A stretch of 64,000 nt of DNA from Phocoena phocoena (Eukaryota > Chordata > Mammalia > Artiodactyla > Phocoenidae). Under the pieces are notes generated by a model. That model saw only the letters and a list, made by a program, of their open reading frames with translations. It searched no databases and was not told where the DNA came from. Shown here piece after piece: positions 12,060-22,481 of this stretch (position 1 is the stretch's first letter; every line of letters begins with the position of its first letter). The stretch is taken from the NCBI RefSeq assembly GCF_963924675.1, contig NC_089220.1, positions 58,538,639-58,602,638 on the forward strand, written 5' to 3'. The position numbers were made by a program, and so were the translations under genes.

Positions 12060-12194
12060 TCCAAAGATGGCTACAACAATATTTCCCATTCCACATGCTT
12101 TCATGCAATGTCAACTTCTCACTGCATCAAAAAGGTGGAGAATATTTCCCCATACCCTTGAATATGGGCAGGACTCACAAATGCCTTGATCAAT
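12060..12194 (+). repeat. MLT1-like LTR piece, sense
   Basis: GAATATTTCCCCATACCCTT and GGGCAGGACTCACAAATGCC match the 5' region of an MLT1-like LTR and mirror the antisense piece at 11410-11495. The LTR is truncated at about 12194, where MIR sequence begins. Confidence 0.55.
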
Positions 12195-12915
12195 AGTTTC
12201 ATTATGTGCCAGGCTATACTGTAAGTTCCCTACATACAAACGAGTTCTGTTCCAAGAGCATGTTCATAAGTCCTATTTGTTCCTAAGTCCAACAAACTTA
12301 GCCTAGGTACCCAATTAACACAATTGGCTATATATACTGTACTGTAATAGGTTTATAATCCTTTTCACACAAATAATACATAAAAAATAAACACAAAAAA
12401 TAAAGAAAACATTTTTAATCTTATAGTACAGTACCTTGAAAAGTACAGTAGTACCAGCTATATCACCACTGCTTTTAAGCTTGCTTCCAGACATCCTGGG
12501 CTTGAAATAAAGATACTGTACTACCATACTCTATACAGTACTATACAGTTAAGTACACCAAAACACAACCACTTGTAGAGGGTGCACGCACGTGACAATA
12601 TGTGCCAGACACGTGAACTAACTTACATGACTGGACATGTGAACACAGGTTCATATCTTTGAAAGTTCGCAACTTAAAGGTTTGTATGTAGGGGACTTAC
12701 TGTATACCAATTGCTTACATTAATATCATATTTATTCTACAGATCAACCTATGAGGTATTATTTTTATATTATTTTTATTATTCCTCTTTTACAAGTAAG
12801 CTGATGCTTAGTGAATTTAAATATCTTACCCAAAGTCAAATACCTATTAATTAGTGGCAGATCAGAGATCCATACCCAGGTTTGTCTGACATGAAAGGCT
12901 ATGCTTATTACTACT
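12195..12915 (+). repeat. MIR SINE interrupted by a small DNA transposon
   Basis: The MIR starts with TTCATTATGTGCCAGGC (to about 12216) and resumes after 12704 with CATATTTATTC, CCTATGAGGTATTATTTTTA, TTACCCAAAGTCAAATACC and CCAGGTTTGTCTGACATGAA. Rejoining the two parts across the insertion gives a continuous MIR order, which fixes the insertion as younger than the MIR. Confidence 0.8.
12219..12702. mobile_element. TA-flanked non-autonomous DNA transposon (Tigger/pogo-like)
   Basis: Terminal inverted repeats of about 25 bp are visible: left CTGTAAGTTCCCTACATACA, right end read backwards CAGTAAGTCCCCTACATACA. Both are flanked by TA. The 484-bp interior contains no transposase frame but has AT-rich and GTACAGTA-rich stretches. 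The CAGT-type terminus and the TA target suggest a Tigger/pogo-type element; the exact family name is not certain. Confidence 0.8.
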
Positions 12916-13729
12916 ACCTAATATGTTGTGTAACTAGAAAGAGTCTCACTATTCTCCTGTAAGCAGAGGTGTTCGTTGTTCTTGACAGAAGTAAGGCAAG
13001 GAAGATTACTGAATAACTCCTAAAAACAAACACTAAGTCTGGTAAATTTTCTTACTCTTTTACCCCTAAAATAGAAAGTCTGTGTTTGCTATATTGGGAG
13101 GTGATGCCAGTTAATGCCACCAGTTAAGTAACCCAGCCTCTTGAAAGGAAGAGGAAGGTAGCTGAACCATGGGCTGTCCCAGTAGGTAAAGGTTTTCTCT
13201 GTGTAGCCTCTCCCGTTTCTAGAGAGTCCTATGCACCAGGGCCAGATTCCATGACACAATATGAGACCTTGTTCCTGGAGTTGCTGAAATAGTTGTTATT
13301 CCCAATGTATCAAGAAAGAGTCACAAAGCGGGGAGGTCACAATTTTTATCTTTATTGTCACATGTACCTTTGGTCCACATACTCTAAATATATGTTGTGA
13401 TTATCTATAGCTTCTCAGGTATTTGACTGCCATACAAATAAAGGGCAGTTCATTTTGAAACCACTGATACAGTGGAGTGCAAAAAGGCCGAAGCTAGATT
13501 TCCCAATCTGTCCTATGCATCACACTGTCTTCATCTCTGTGGTCTCCCAATAGATGTAACAGGATCTCAGTTTGTTTTCACATTTTTTAGGAAGGTGAGT
13601 TGTGAGTCAACGGTTGATGTCACCCTTCAGTGTCATGCCATATGCGCTTGGTCTAGCAAAAAAGCACTGGTATTTATGGCCTGTAGATAGGACTCACTTT
13701 TTTTTCAAGTCTTACATAAATTTCTGTTT
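12916..13729. other. Unique or unrecognised DNA
   Basis: The sequence has a slightly higher GC content and may be a decayed LTR, with an AATAAA at 13436-13441, but I cannot name a family. The small open frames at 13472-13690 and 13602-13847 overlap each other and lack features. Confidence 0.3.
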
Positions 13730-13895
13730 TTATAGTGCTTTAATTATGACAACAGTATTACATATAATCCTTTCAACACGCTTAGGGTGGATGTTATTAT
13801 TTACATTTTTACACATAAATAAATTGAAACTCACTGTGCTTGAGTAATATGTTCCAGGTAGTTGAACTGAGAAGTGGCAGGGTGAGAGTGCACAC
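13730..13895 (+). repeat. MIR SINE
   Basis: TAATCCTTTCAACACGCTTA, GGTGGATGTTATTATTTACA and a later GAAGTGGCAGGGTGAGAG follow the MIR order around the core. Confidence 0.65.
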
Positions 13896-14169
13896 TGGCC
13901 TGTCTGGCCCTTCTTATACATTCTCTAGTCCTTTACAAGATACAACCTGTCATAGTTACATTGACAAAAAGAAAAATGTGCTTTATAGAAAAGAACTGCT
14001 GTTTGAGACAAAATTCTTGAGTTTAAAAGTCTGCTTAGTAACTCACAGATTACATGACCTTAGTCTCTTTTAGACTTAATCATCTGTAATATAGGCAAAT
14101 TATCATGAAGGGCTCTCTAATAAGACACCACCACCTGAAAATCAGGATATACAAAACAAACAGTAATTT

Positions 14170-14690
14170 CTTCTTTAAAATCTGCTCTTTGTTTTTCCCA
14201 CATTTTGTTACGGCAGAACAGCCCCAAGGGATTTAAGTTTGAGGTCAGTTATCTTTGACTCTTTTCTCACATTCATTTTTAATCAGTTACCAAATAATAT
14301 TAATTCTATCTTTAAAACCTATCAAAATCTTCTAGCTTTTTAAAATTTATATTGCCAAAAAGTATTTTCCTATTTCCTAGACAATTGTAACTACTTCCTT
14401 ACTGCTCCCAGGCCAGAAATATTTCCAGAATAATGTTTCTAAACTCTGAAGCCATGTCTTCAACAAACTGGCCATACCAAAGCATCAGTTTTAAATTCTA
14501 GTGATCATGTATCTTCCACTGACTGAAACGAAAGTGAGTATTCTCTCCTATAGAGAACATTTTCCACATCCTCATGCTATGTGCTAATGTTCACACTGCC
14601 TCTCAACCTCTAACGCTTTCCTTTATCCCTGCCTACAGGAAACTTTGAAGTCAGGGCTCAGCTGCCACTTCTTCATATAAACTATTAATG
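14170..14690 (+). repeat. Probable L2-type LINE remnant
   Basis: Decayed blocks resemble the L2 pattern also seen at 7930-8520: GTTATCTTTGACTCTTTTCT, AATCAGTTACCAAATAATAT, CAATTGTAACTACTTCCTTA and CAGCTGCCACTTCTTCATAT. It is too diverged for a firm call. Confidence 0.4.
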
Positions 14691-14699
14691 ATAAGTCCA

Positions 14700-16700
14700 G
14701 ATAGAGATAGCTTCTTCTACTGTGACTCTGTTTGATTTCATTATAAAAATTTATTTTTACTAAACTTATTAAAGCATTACTGAATTCTGCCTTGAACTAA
14801 AATGATTTGAATGTAAACCTCAGCTGAGTGTAGAACAACATAAGTAACACTGCATTACTATTTCCCAAAGTCCTTATACATCATGTGAGTTTAAATTTGT
14901 TGAAGCTATTTTCCTTCATAATTTTTTTATCTTCGTCATATATTTTCACTTAAGCCCTTTTAAAAAATCCTCTCCAGTATTCTTATTCTGGAAAGATTCA
15001 CTTTCAGGACTCAAAATATGAATGTGAGGATGCATCAAGCCATTTCCAGTGAAGCCCAGGAAACAAATTAAGATGTGACTTTGAGAAATAGCACCAGTCA
15101 AACATAATTCTAGAACGGGGCAAATAAGACACTTCTTGTTTCTTTGGGGAGACTCATTGCCAAGCCTGAAAATGATGAAGTGTTGATTTCTGTGAAAAGA
15201 GGCTCATGCACCTTGAGTTTTTAGGTGGGAACTGGCCATATGTATGCATCAACTTAGTCATAATTTTCTAGTTACTACACCACATAAAACTTACTGTGCC
15301 TTTTCCCTTTGATATTTTTTAATCAGAGTGAACAATATTTTCTTAAATATATCTATAAGGCATAAGTCAAAGCACATCTATAAAAATTCAGTGGCATTAC
15401 TAAAACTGAGATATTTACAAGAAAATGTGAAATTTTTGTCAAAGTAATAAATAGCTAATGATTTCACCTTTGGTTGATTTAATGTTAATTTAACAATAAT
15501 TGTTCATTATTTTAATAGTAATTAGATTTCTGCTAGAATTTTTTTCTTAAGGTACTTAAATGTGATTTAATTTTATGAACAAATTAGCAGTTTAGGCCAA
15601 AGAAACCTAGCCATTTTGGTTCTGAATTGTACTGGAAACATGCCAGACATAGAGTATAATACACTGCCAAAAGGAAATTGGATTTTAAAGTAGAGTTATT
15701 TTGAAAATATATCTGAATTACTGTATCTCTAAACTAAATTCATAAGAAAATGAAATTGAAATGTAGACAAGTAATATATGAGTAGGAAAAATATCACTTG
15801 ATAATGCAATTATTCCATATACCTTAAGAATTTTTAAGTACACCTATGTGTGCATCAGATTATATATAGTGCCTGTATGGATAATCTCTCAAATCAATCA
15901 TTAATATAGGTTAAAGTCTACTTGTTAAAATATCAAAAAATCAACATCGTGGGATGCTGCTATAATTCTCTACTGGTTTGTGACTGATTCTATTTTTGGC
16001 TCCCATTTACTTGTGAAAATTGTAGAATCAGCATCTCTAATTCATCCTCCTTAGGTCTCCAATTTGTACAGTAGCAGAATGAATGGAATTTGCCACAGAT
16101 TTAGTTACAGTGTCACAATGATTTATTTTCCCTTTAACATGAAATTTATATTTTTAATGTGAGAAAAACCTTTAAAAGGAAAAGAAAATAAGCTGTCTTT
16201 CCCTTTTGGTCAATGCCTAGAGTATTAATGGGACATCAAGATGTTCTCTTCAAATGCCTCTGCTGCCTTAGACAGCTAGCATTTCAAACCAAATTTTCTT
16301 AGCCCTTATTTGGAAAAAGGATAATAACACTTTTGTAAAGTCATTGACAGAGAAGTCCTCAAGTATTTAATAAACCTGTATTCAAGAGAATCACAGTTAA
16401 TTGCTATAGCACATACCAAAAAATGTGTTTAATGCACCCCAACCAAACATGGTTTTGAATATATCTCTATTATATTTGTGGAAGATTTTAAAACATTTAA
16501 TAGAAACACTTGAACATTTCAGCATGAATTTCTATTTAAGATTCCATTAAATGTTAGCAGAAGCATGCCCCAAAATATTTAATGCAAAAATAAAATTGCT
16601 ACAGCGTACTTGATACTGCTCAGGTATTCTGAACTAAAACCAGTTGAGATGGCAATAGACATTTACACTACTTAAAATTGATTTCAAAAAAATTAGAAAA
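14700..16700. other. AT-rich unique DNA, no feature seen
   Basis: No long frames, recognisable repeats or CpG-rich stretches in about 2 kb. Confidence 0.45.
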
Positions 16701-16719
16701 AGAGGCAGAATGGGCAATT

Positions 16720-17800
16720 CTACCTTCAGTTTAAAAATATAACGATCTTAGAAGTGGTCACTCTGATCCTTACAACAAGAAAAACCTGGACAAATTGAAA
16801 ACTGGTGACATTTCTTGGATCCATTAGAAAATTGAGGTCTCAGAGGAAACCACCACTGTTAAATCTGGACAGAAAGGTGAATCCAGAGAATCAGAGCCAA
16901 GATCTGCTTACCTGGAGCAGAAGCTGCTAGAGCCATAAGCTGGTGGGAACACTTAAATGGTAATTTTGATGAATTGCTACACAGAATGTAGACTAACATG
17001 AAAGTGAAAAACTGCTGGTGGTCTCAGAATTATGGGGTCCATACTTTCATGAGCATTCCTTCCAGGAACCCTATCATGTTCTTATGGTGAGTACCCAAGA
17101 AAGATCCATTGTAGCAATGGCAGTGGAAGAGGAAGAGTAACATTATGAAACGTCCAGAGCTTTCTCCATACAACAGCCTATTTATTCTCCATGGGATAGT
17201 ACTCTGTTAGAGCACAATTTTGAACTCTTACCCAAACTGGGGAAAGGAATTCCTCCCAACTACAATCCCCACTAGACTTATTATTTCACCTAAGTATTAA
17301 AAATAGTAATCATGGTTCAGGATGGCAAGCAAATAGATTGAGAACATTGCAGTCAGGGAAATGAGTAGGGGTGGGAGACAGAAACACTTGTGAAGGTCTG
17401 AGATACAGGCCTACTGAACGACTGACACTGAATTGGATTGTAGAACGCTCCCTCTCCCCCACATTTTAGCACCACACTAAGGCTGCTCCAGGAGATAATA
17501 GCTGAGAGAGCTACAAGATGCTTACTCTTTCTGAGTAGCAGTATAGAGAAGCCCCAAAGTCAAGAGGAGAGATAAAAATAAGGACATCAGAGGAATCTGA
17601 ATGCTCTGGCACGTACAGTTACAACAAACATTAAACACAACTCAGCTCCTAGCCAGATTAACATAAATTCTCACACTAAAAGCCTATTTACTTTACTTTC
17701 TATTACCCAGTATAATCTGTCTGATCTATAACAACAACAACAAAAAAAATTAAAAGGCATGACAAAAGGCAAGAAAAAAGCACTGTTTAAAGAGACAAAG
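16720..17800 (+). mobile_element. Old L1M, 5' region (first segment of a split element)
   Basis: Sense-strand blocks match the 5' region of old mammalian L1 (L1M): GATCCTTACAACAAGAAAAA, CTGGACAAATTGAAAACTGG, CTTACCTGGAGCAGAAGCTG and AAAAGGCATGACAAAAGGCA. This is the upstream end of an element whose later parts lie at 18800-19110, 19371-19506, 19997-20570, 20957-21920 and 22352-22480. Confidence 0.7.
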
Positions 17801-18795
17801 GTGCCTTACTGGTATGGATTTCTAGTCTAATTCTAATCTAATTCTATTACAGTGAGAGAACTTACCATGTGATATTTCAGTTTTCAAAATGTATTGAGAA
17901 CTTATTTTGTCTTGAAATATATTTTGGTAATTGTTTTATGTGTGCTTGAAAAGTATTATGTTATCTGAGTTACTGGCTCCATCAGTGTAAATCAGGCCAG
18001 ATTGGCTGACAAATCAGTTAAAATCTGTTGTTAAAATCTGTTCTATCAAGTACTTCGAGAGAAATGTTAAAATCCTCAGCCACATTGGTGGATTAATCTA
18101 CTTCTCTTTAATCCTATTAATATTTGCTTCATATTTTCAGTTCTTTTATAAGTGGTAAACATTTTAAGCATTGTTGTGCCTTCCTGATAAATTAATCCTT
18201 TTTCCCTGATACTAATATAGGCAATGTTTTATTGTGTCTATTGTCTGCATAGCATATCTTTTACCATTTTTTGCCCCTCTATGTCTTGTTATCTCTCTCT
18301 TATACATATAATGTAGCTTTCTTTTTATCTAGCCTGAAAATATCTTTCTAAAAACTGGAGTGTTTAGTTCATTTATATTTATCAGTATGTAGGATTAAAA
18401 ATTCAGTGGTGCTATTAATTCATGTTTCATTTGTGTTCCTAAGTAACTTTTCTTTTATTTTGTCTTTGTGTTCCTCCTTTACTAACTTCTTTTGGGTTAT
18501 CATTTCCTTTTTATTAATTTTTCACTTTAATGCCTCAATTGACTTTTTAACTAACCTCTTTGTATTATTTTTATAGTTATTGTAGCAACTATAATAAACA
18601 TCCTTAAGTGGTCACAGTCTACAGAGTTAGCAATGTACCATTTCATATAAAATATAAGAACCTTAAAAAGTAAAATTACATGTATTACCCACATCTTTGT
18701 GTCACTGTTATGTATTTTACTATATATGTATAATAAATCTCAAAATCAAAATTCCATGCTATTATATTTGCTTTAGGAGTTGCTTCTCAAACAAA
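17800..18795 (-). mobile_element. Old L1M fragment, antisense, inside the + strand L1M
   Basis: The + strand reads as antisense L1M: TTTTATTTTGTCTTTGTGTT, TTTGTATTATTTTTATAGTT and CTTAAGTGGTCACAGTCTAC. The surrounding L1M is in the opposite orientation and resumes at about 18800, so this is a separate insertion or rearrangement. Confidence 0.6.
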
Positions 18796-18799
18796 ATAA

Positions 18800-19110
18800 A
18801 ATAATTTTAATAAAGTGAAAAATAAAATAAAAAGACAAAGCAATATCAGAACCAGAATCTGATAGGACACAGATGCTGGACTTAGTGAATTTAAAATATC
18901 AATGATTAAAATGTTAAAGCCTCTAATGGAAAAAAGTAGACAACATGCAGTGACAGATGGGTAATATTATCAGAGAGATGGAAACTACAAGAAGAAACAA
19001 AAGTGAATGCTAGAAATCAAAACACAGTAGCATAAATGAATGTCTCCGATGGGCTCATCAGTAGACAATACAATTGAGGAATCAGTGAGCTTAAAGGCAT
19101 ATCAGTAAAA
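18800..19110 (+). mobile_element. Old L1M, continuation
   Basis: ACCAGAATCTGATAGGACAC, AGTAGACAACATGCAGTGAC and GATGGGCTCATCAGTAGACA are landmarks of the L1M region ahead of and into ORF1. Frames are fully broken. Confidence 0.75.
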
Positions 19111-19370
19111 TTTCCTGAACTACCAAGAATGAACTATAATGTAAACTACAGACTTTGGATGATGATGTGCTAATGCACATGCATTGACTGTAAAAACTGT
19201 ATCGCTCTGTTATGGGATGTTGATTGTGAGGAAGGTTGTATGTGTATGGAGACAGGGGGGATGTGGGAACTCTGTGTATGAGTTCCAATAAAAATTACGT
19301 TCCACTAAATTTTTCTGTGAACCTAAAACTGCTCTAAAAAAAATAAAGTATCTTTAAACAAACAAAAACA
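19110..19370 (+). mobile_element. L1 3' end with A-rich tail, inserted in L1M
   Basis: GTAAACTACAGACTTTGGAT, GGGAACTCTGTGTATGAG and CCTAAAACTGCTCTAAAAAA are the 3' end of an L1M 3'UTR, followed by AAATAAAGTATC and an A-rich tail. The interrupted L1M resumes at about 19371, so this is a 5'-truncated younger insertion. Confidence 0.65.
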
Positions 19371-19506
19371 CCCAAAACTGAAGTATAAAGAGAAAATACT
19401 GGAAAAAAAAGTTGTAGCATACCTACAATTGGAATAAGAGAAGAAGAAGAAAAAAAGAATGGAACAGAAAAAAAAATATTTTAAGTAATAATGACTGATG
19501 ACAAAT
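19371..19506 (+). mobile_element. Old L1M, continuation (ORF1 region)
   Basis: CCAAAACTGAAGTATAAAGA, GAATGGAACAGAAAA and AATAATGACTGATGACAAAT correspond to L1M ORF1-coding sequence. It is interrupted at 19507 by an LTR. Confidence 0.7.
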
Positions 19507-19996
19507 TGTAATTCAGTAATCATAGTTCAGACATACAAAAATGGGGTGATGAAGCCATTTAGGATCTGGCCCCACATGCACCCATAAACCACTGAGAAGG
19601 TGAATTTTCTCTGAATTGTATCAAATCCAAGTATTATCACCAGGTGTATTTGGAATAACATCCACAAGCTGCAACTTTATGGTCTCAAGTCCCTCCCCCC
19701 ACCCCTTGTAACTATGCAACCATTTCGGACCCCAACCAATCTTTGCTTAACAAGCACCCTTCTTGCCAGCTCCAATCATAATTCTTGACAAACAACTTAT
19801 GTGACTAAGTGCAGCCTTGCAGCTTTTGCTTTTATAAATTTCCTCCATTTTACAATCTAGCAGAACACAATTCACGTGCTTGTCAAATCTGTGTCTCCCG
19901 GGCTGCAGTCCTAACAAACCACAAATAAATATGCCTCTTTATTTCAGTCAGGTCTCCATTTCTGAAATTTCAGTTAACATGGTCAGGCTTCTATTA
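19507..19996 (+). mobile_element. Solo retroviral LTR (family uncertain)
   Basis: A 490-bp block interrupts L1M between GACAAAT and AAATTAATGG, with AAAT at both edges (19503-19506 and 19997-20000) as a probable 4-bp target duplication. It begins with TG, contains a TATA-like TTTTATAAATTTCC at 19830-19843, and has AAATAAATATGCCTCTTT near 19922, a typical position for a polyadenylation signal in an LTR. The 3' terminus does not show a clean CA. It differs from the provirus LTR in this window. Confidence 0.6.
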
Positions 19997-20570
19997 AAAT
20001 TAATGGCAATCGCCAAAACACATATTATGGAAGTTCAGAGAACACCAAGCAGGATAAACATAAACAGAAAATCACCCAAGTGTAGTACATTTAAACTGTA
20101 GAACACCAAACAGAAAAAGTAAATAGTGAAAGAAGAAAATAAACAAGGATTATAGTAAGTAATAGGAACAAGAATTATAGTAAATTTCTCATTAGAAATC
20201 GTGCAAGGAGAGAGTTAAGCAAAATAAAGAGTTGAAAGAAAAAAAATATGCCAACCTGGAATTCTATATCCAGTGAAATTACTCTTCAAAAGTGAAGGAG
20301 AAATGAAGACTTTCTCAAACTAACATGAAATGGGAAATTGCCAGCTGACTTACCTTTCATGAAATGTTAAGATCTTCAGGCAAATGAAAAATTATATGGG
20401 TCAGAACTTCAATCTGCGTAAATTAAAGAAGACTATCAGAGAAAAAATAAAGGTAAAATAAATTTTTTATTCTTAATTGATCTAACAGATTGTAGTTTGC
20501 CTAAAGTAATACTAGTAAAAATGTACTGGGTGATTAGAGTATATCAGTAAGTGAAATGAATGACACTAAT
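19997..20570 (+). mobile_element. Old L1M, continuation (ORF1 3' part)
   Basis: GTTCAGAGAACACCAAGCAG, TGGAATTCTATATCCAGTGA and AAATGAAGACTTTCTCAAAC match the end of L1M ORF1. Stops and indels abolish the frame. Confidence 0.75.
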
Positions 20571-20956
20571 TACTATGGATTGAACTGTGTCCCCCTCAAA
20601 TTCATATGCTAAAGCCCTAATCTTCAATGTGACTGTATTTGGAGATAGGGCCTATAAGGAGATAATTAAGATTAATTGAGGCCATAAGAGTGGGGTCCTG
20701 ATCCAATAGGATTAGTATCCTTATAAGAAGAGACATGAGAGAGCTCGGGCTCTCTTTCTGCCCTGTGAAGACATAGCAAGAAGGTAACCATACACATGCC
20801 AGGAAGAGAGCTCTCATCAGAAACTGAACTGGCTATCACCTTGCTCTTGGACTTCCCAACCTTCAGACCTGAGAGAAAATAAATTTCTGTTCTTTAAGGC
20901 ACATCAAATATCACATCTGTAGTATTTTGTTATGGCAGCCCAAGCAGACTAATACA
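20571..20956 (+). mobile_element. MaLR solo LTR (MLT1 type)
   Basis: The LTR runs from TACTATGGATTGAACTGTGT to GCAGACTAATACA. It contains the family landmarks TGTGACTGTATTTGGAGATA, GGTCCTGATCCAATAGGATT, CTTATAAGAAGAGACATGAG and GAGAAAATAAATTTCTGTTC. Edges CTAAT (20566-20570) and GTAAT (20957-20961) are a probable 5-bp target duplication with one change. Confidence 0.9.
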
Positions 20957-21920
20957 GTAATATAAGAAGCAATAAGAGAAATTGGGAATGTTCTGAGTAT
21001 CTACACTACATTTGAAGTGGTATAGTGCTTTCTGAAGGTGGACTTAGATTAGTTAAAAACTATATTTTGTAAAATGAGGGACACCACTAAATAATAGTTA
21101 AAACATTACAATTGATATGCTAAGAGAGGAAATAAAATGGAATCATATAAGTGCTTAATTAAAACTAGCTAATAATCCAACTATAGTAACAATAACTTTT
21201 AAGGTGGTCTGAAAATATCAACTGAAGAAACTGAAATTTTCAGAGTGGTTTAAAAGGAAAAAAGAAAAAACACAGAAATATGTTGTCTACAAGAAACATA
21301 CTTTACATATAAATACTACATGTAGGTAAAAAGTAAAGGAATGGAGAAAGATATACTAACAACAATCCAAAGAAGGCTGGAGGAACTACATTAACTTCAC
21401 ATAAAGCATATTCAGAAGGAAGATTATCTGAAATAAAGAAGGGCATTGCATAATGACAAAAGGGTCAATCTTCAAATAACATAAAAATCCTAAATGTGGA
21501 TGTACCTAACAGAGCATCAAAATACAGGTGGAAAGAAAATGACAAAACTGAAAAGAGAAATAGACATATTCACTATTACAATCAGAGACATCAACATCCC
21601 TCTGTCAGTTGACAGATCGATTCAGCATAGATTTGCATAACCTGAACAACAATAAACTTGATCTAATTGGCATCTATAGAATATTCTATTAAACAACAGC
21701 AGAATCCATATTTTTCTCAAGCTCATGTTGATATTCACCAAGATGGACCATGTTCTAGGCCATAAAACATACCTTAATTTTAAAAGAACAGAAATTATAC
21801 AAAGTATATTCTCAGTCTGCAACGTAATTAATTTAGAAATCAGCTAACAGAAAGATACATGAAAATCCCTAATAATTTAGAAATCGAACAGCATGTTTCT
21901 AAATAATTTGTGGGTCAAAG
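20957..21920 (+). mobile_element. Old L1M, continuation (inter-ORF region and start of ORF2)
   Basis: TTTGAAGTGGTATAGTGCTT and ATAAAATGGAATCATATAAG lie in the L1M region between the ORFs. ACCAAGATGGACCATGTTCT and GGCCATAAAACATACCTTAA belong to the endonuclease part of ORF2. Target of the solo LTR at 21921. Confidence 0.8.
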
Positions 21921-22351
21921 TGAGATAGGCTGGGAACTGGGACCCTCTACCAGAGTGCTTGCACCTGGACAAATGTCTCCTTGAACAAGAGACTACAAAG
22001 AAACTATTAGGGACTAAAAATAACTGCACACTTACATGGTTGGGTCAATTATGAACAAACCAACTGTCTTTCTTAGGTGCCAGGAGCAAAAGCAGGCTAC
22101 TGCTTGTGATCTCTGCACACATCACCACCAAGGGGGTGGGCAGACCACTTAAGCTATGACTCCGTCCCAAGCCAAAGACCCACCCCCTCCTCCTTACTGC
22201 ATTTAAGGAACCAACTGGCCAAGGGCACCTGTTTCTTGTTTTTGCTCACTCCTGCTGTAGCAGGAGCTCCATTAAAGCCTTGCCTGAAATCCTCACTGGC
22301 CTGTTGTCAATTTCTATTGATTAAAGAGTCCAAGGGCCTAGGTGGGTATCA
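21921..22351 (+). mobile_element. Solo LTR of the class I ERV family seen at 25680-38963
   Basis: A 431-bp LTR begins TGAGATAGGCTGGGAACTGG and ends GGCCTAGGTGGGTATCA. It is flanked by a perfect 4-bp target duplication AAAG (21917-21920 and 22352-22355), and the L1M sequence is continuous across it. It aligns along its length with the 5' LTR of the provirus (38963-38507 on the - strand), including the shared TTAGGTGCCAGGAGCAAAAG and GATTAAAGAGTCCAAGGG blocks. An ATTAAA at about 22271 is a likely polyadenylation signal. It is in the opposite orientation to the provirus. The internal region is gone, so it arose by LTR-LTR recombination. Confidence 0.92.
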
Positions 22352-22480
22352 AAAGAAGTCCCAAGAGAAACTGAAAAAATATTTTAACTGAATAAAAATT
22401 AAAATACAACTTACTAAAATTTACAAAATGCAACTAAAGTGTGGCTTAGAGGAAAGTGTTTAGGAATTTAGAAAATTCCT
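22352..22480 (+). mobile_element. Old L1M, last segment (ORF2)
   Basis: CAAGAGAAACTGAAAAAATA, AAATGCAACTAAAGTGTGGC and TTAGAGGAAAGTGTTTAGGA continue L1M ORF2 from the other side of the solo LTR. Homology stops at about 22480 where GC-rich TACC3-like sequence begins. Confidence 0.75.
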
Positions 22481-22481
22481 A

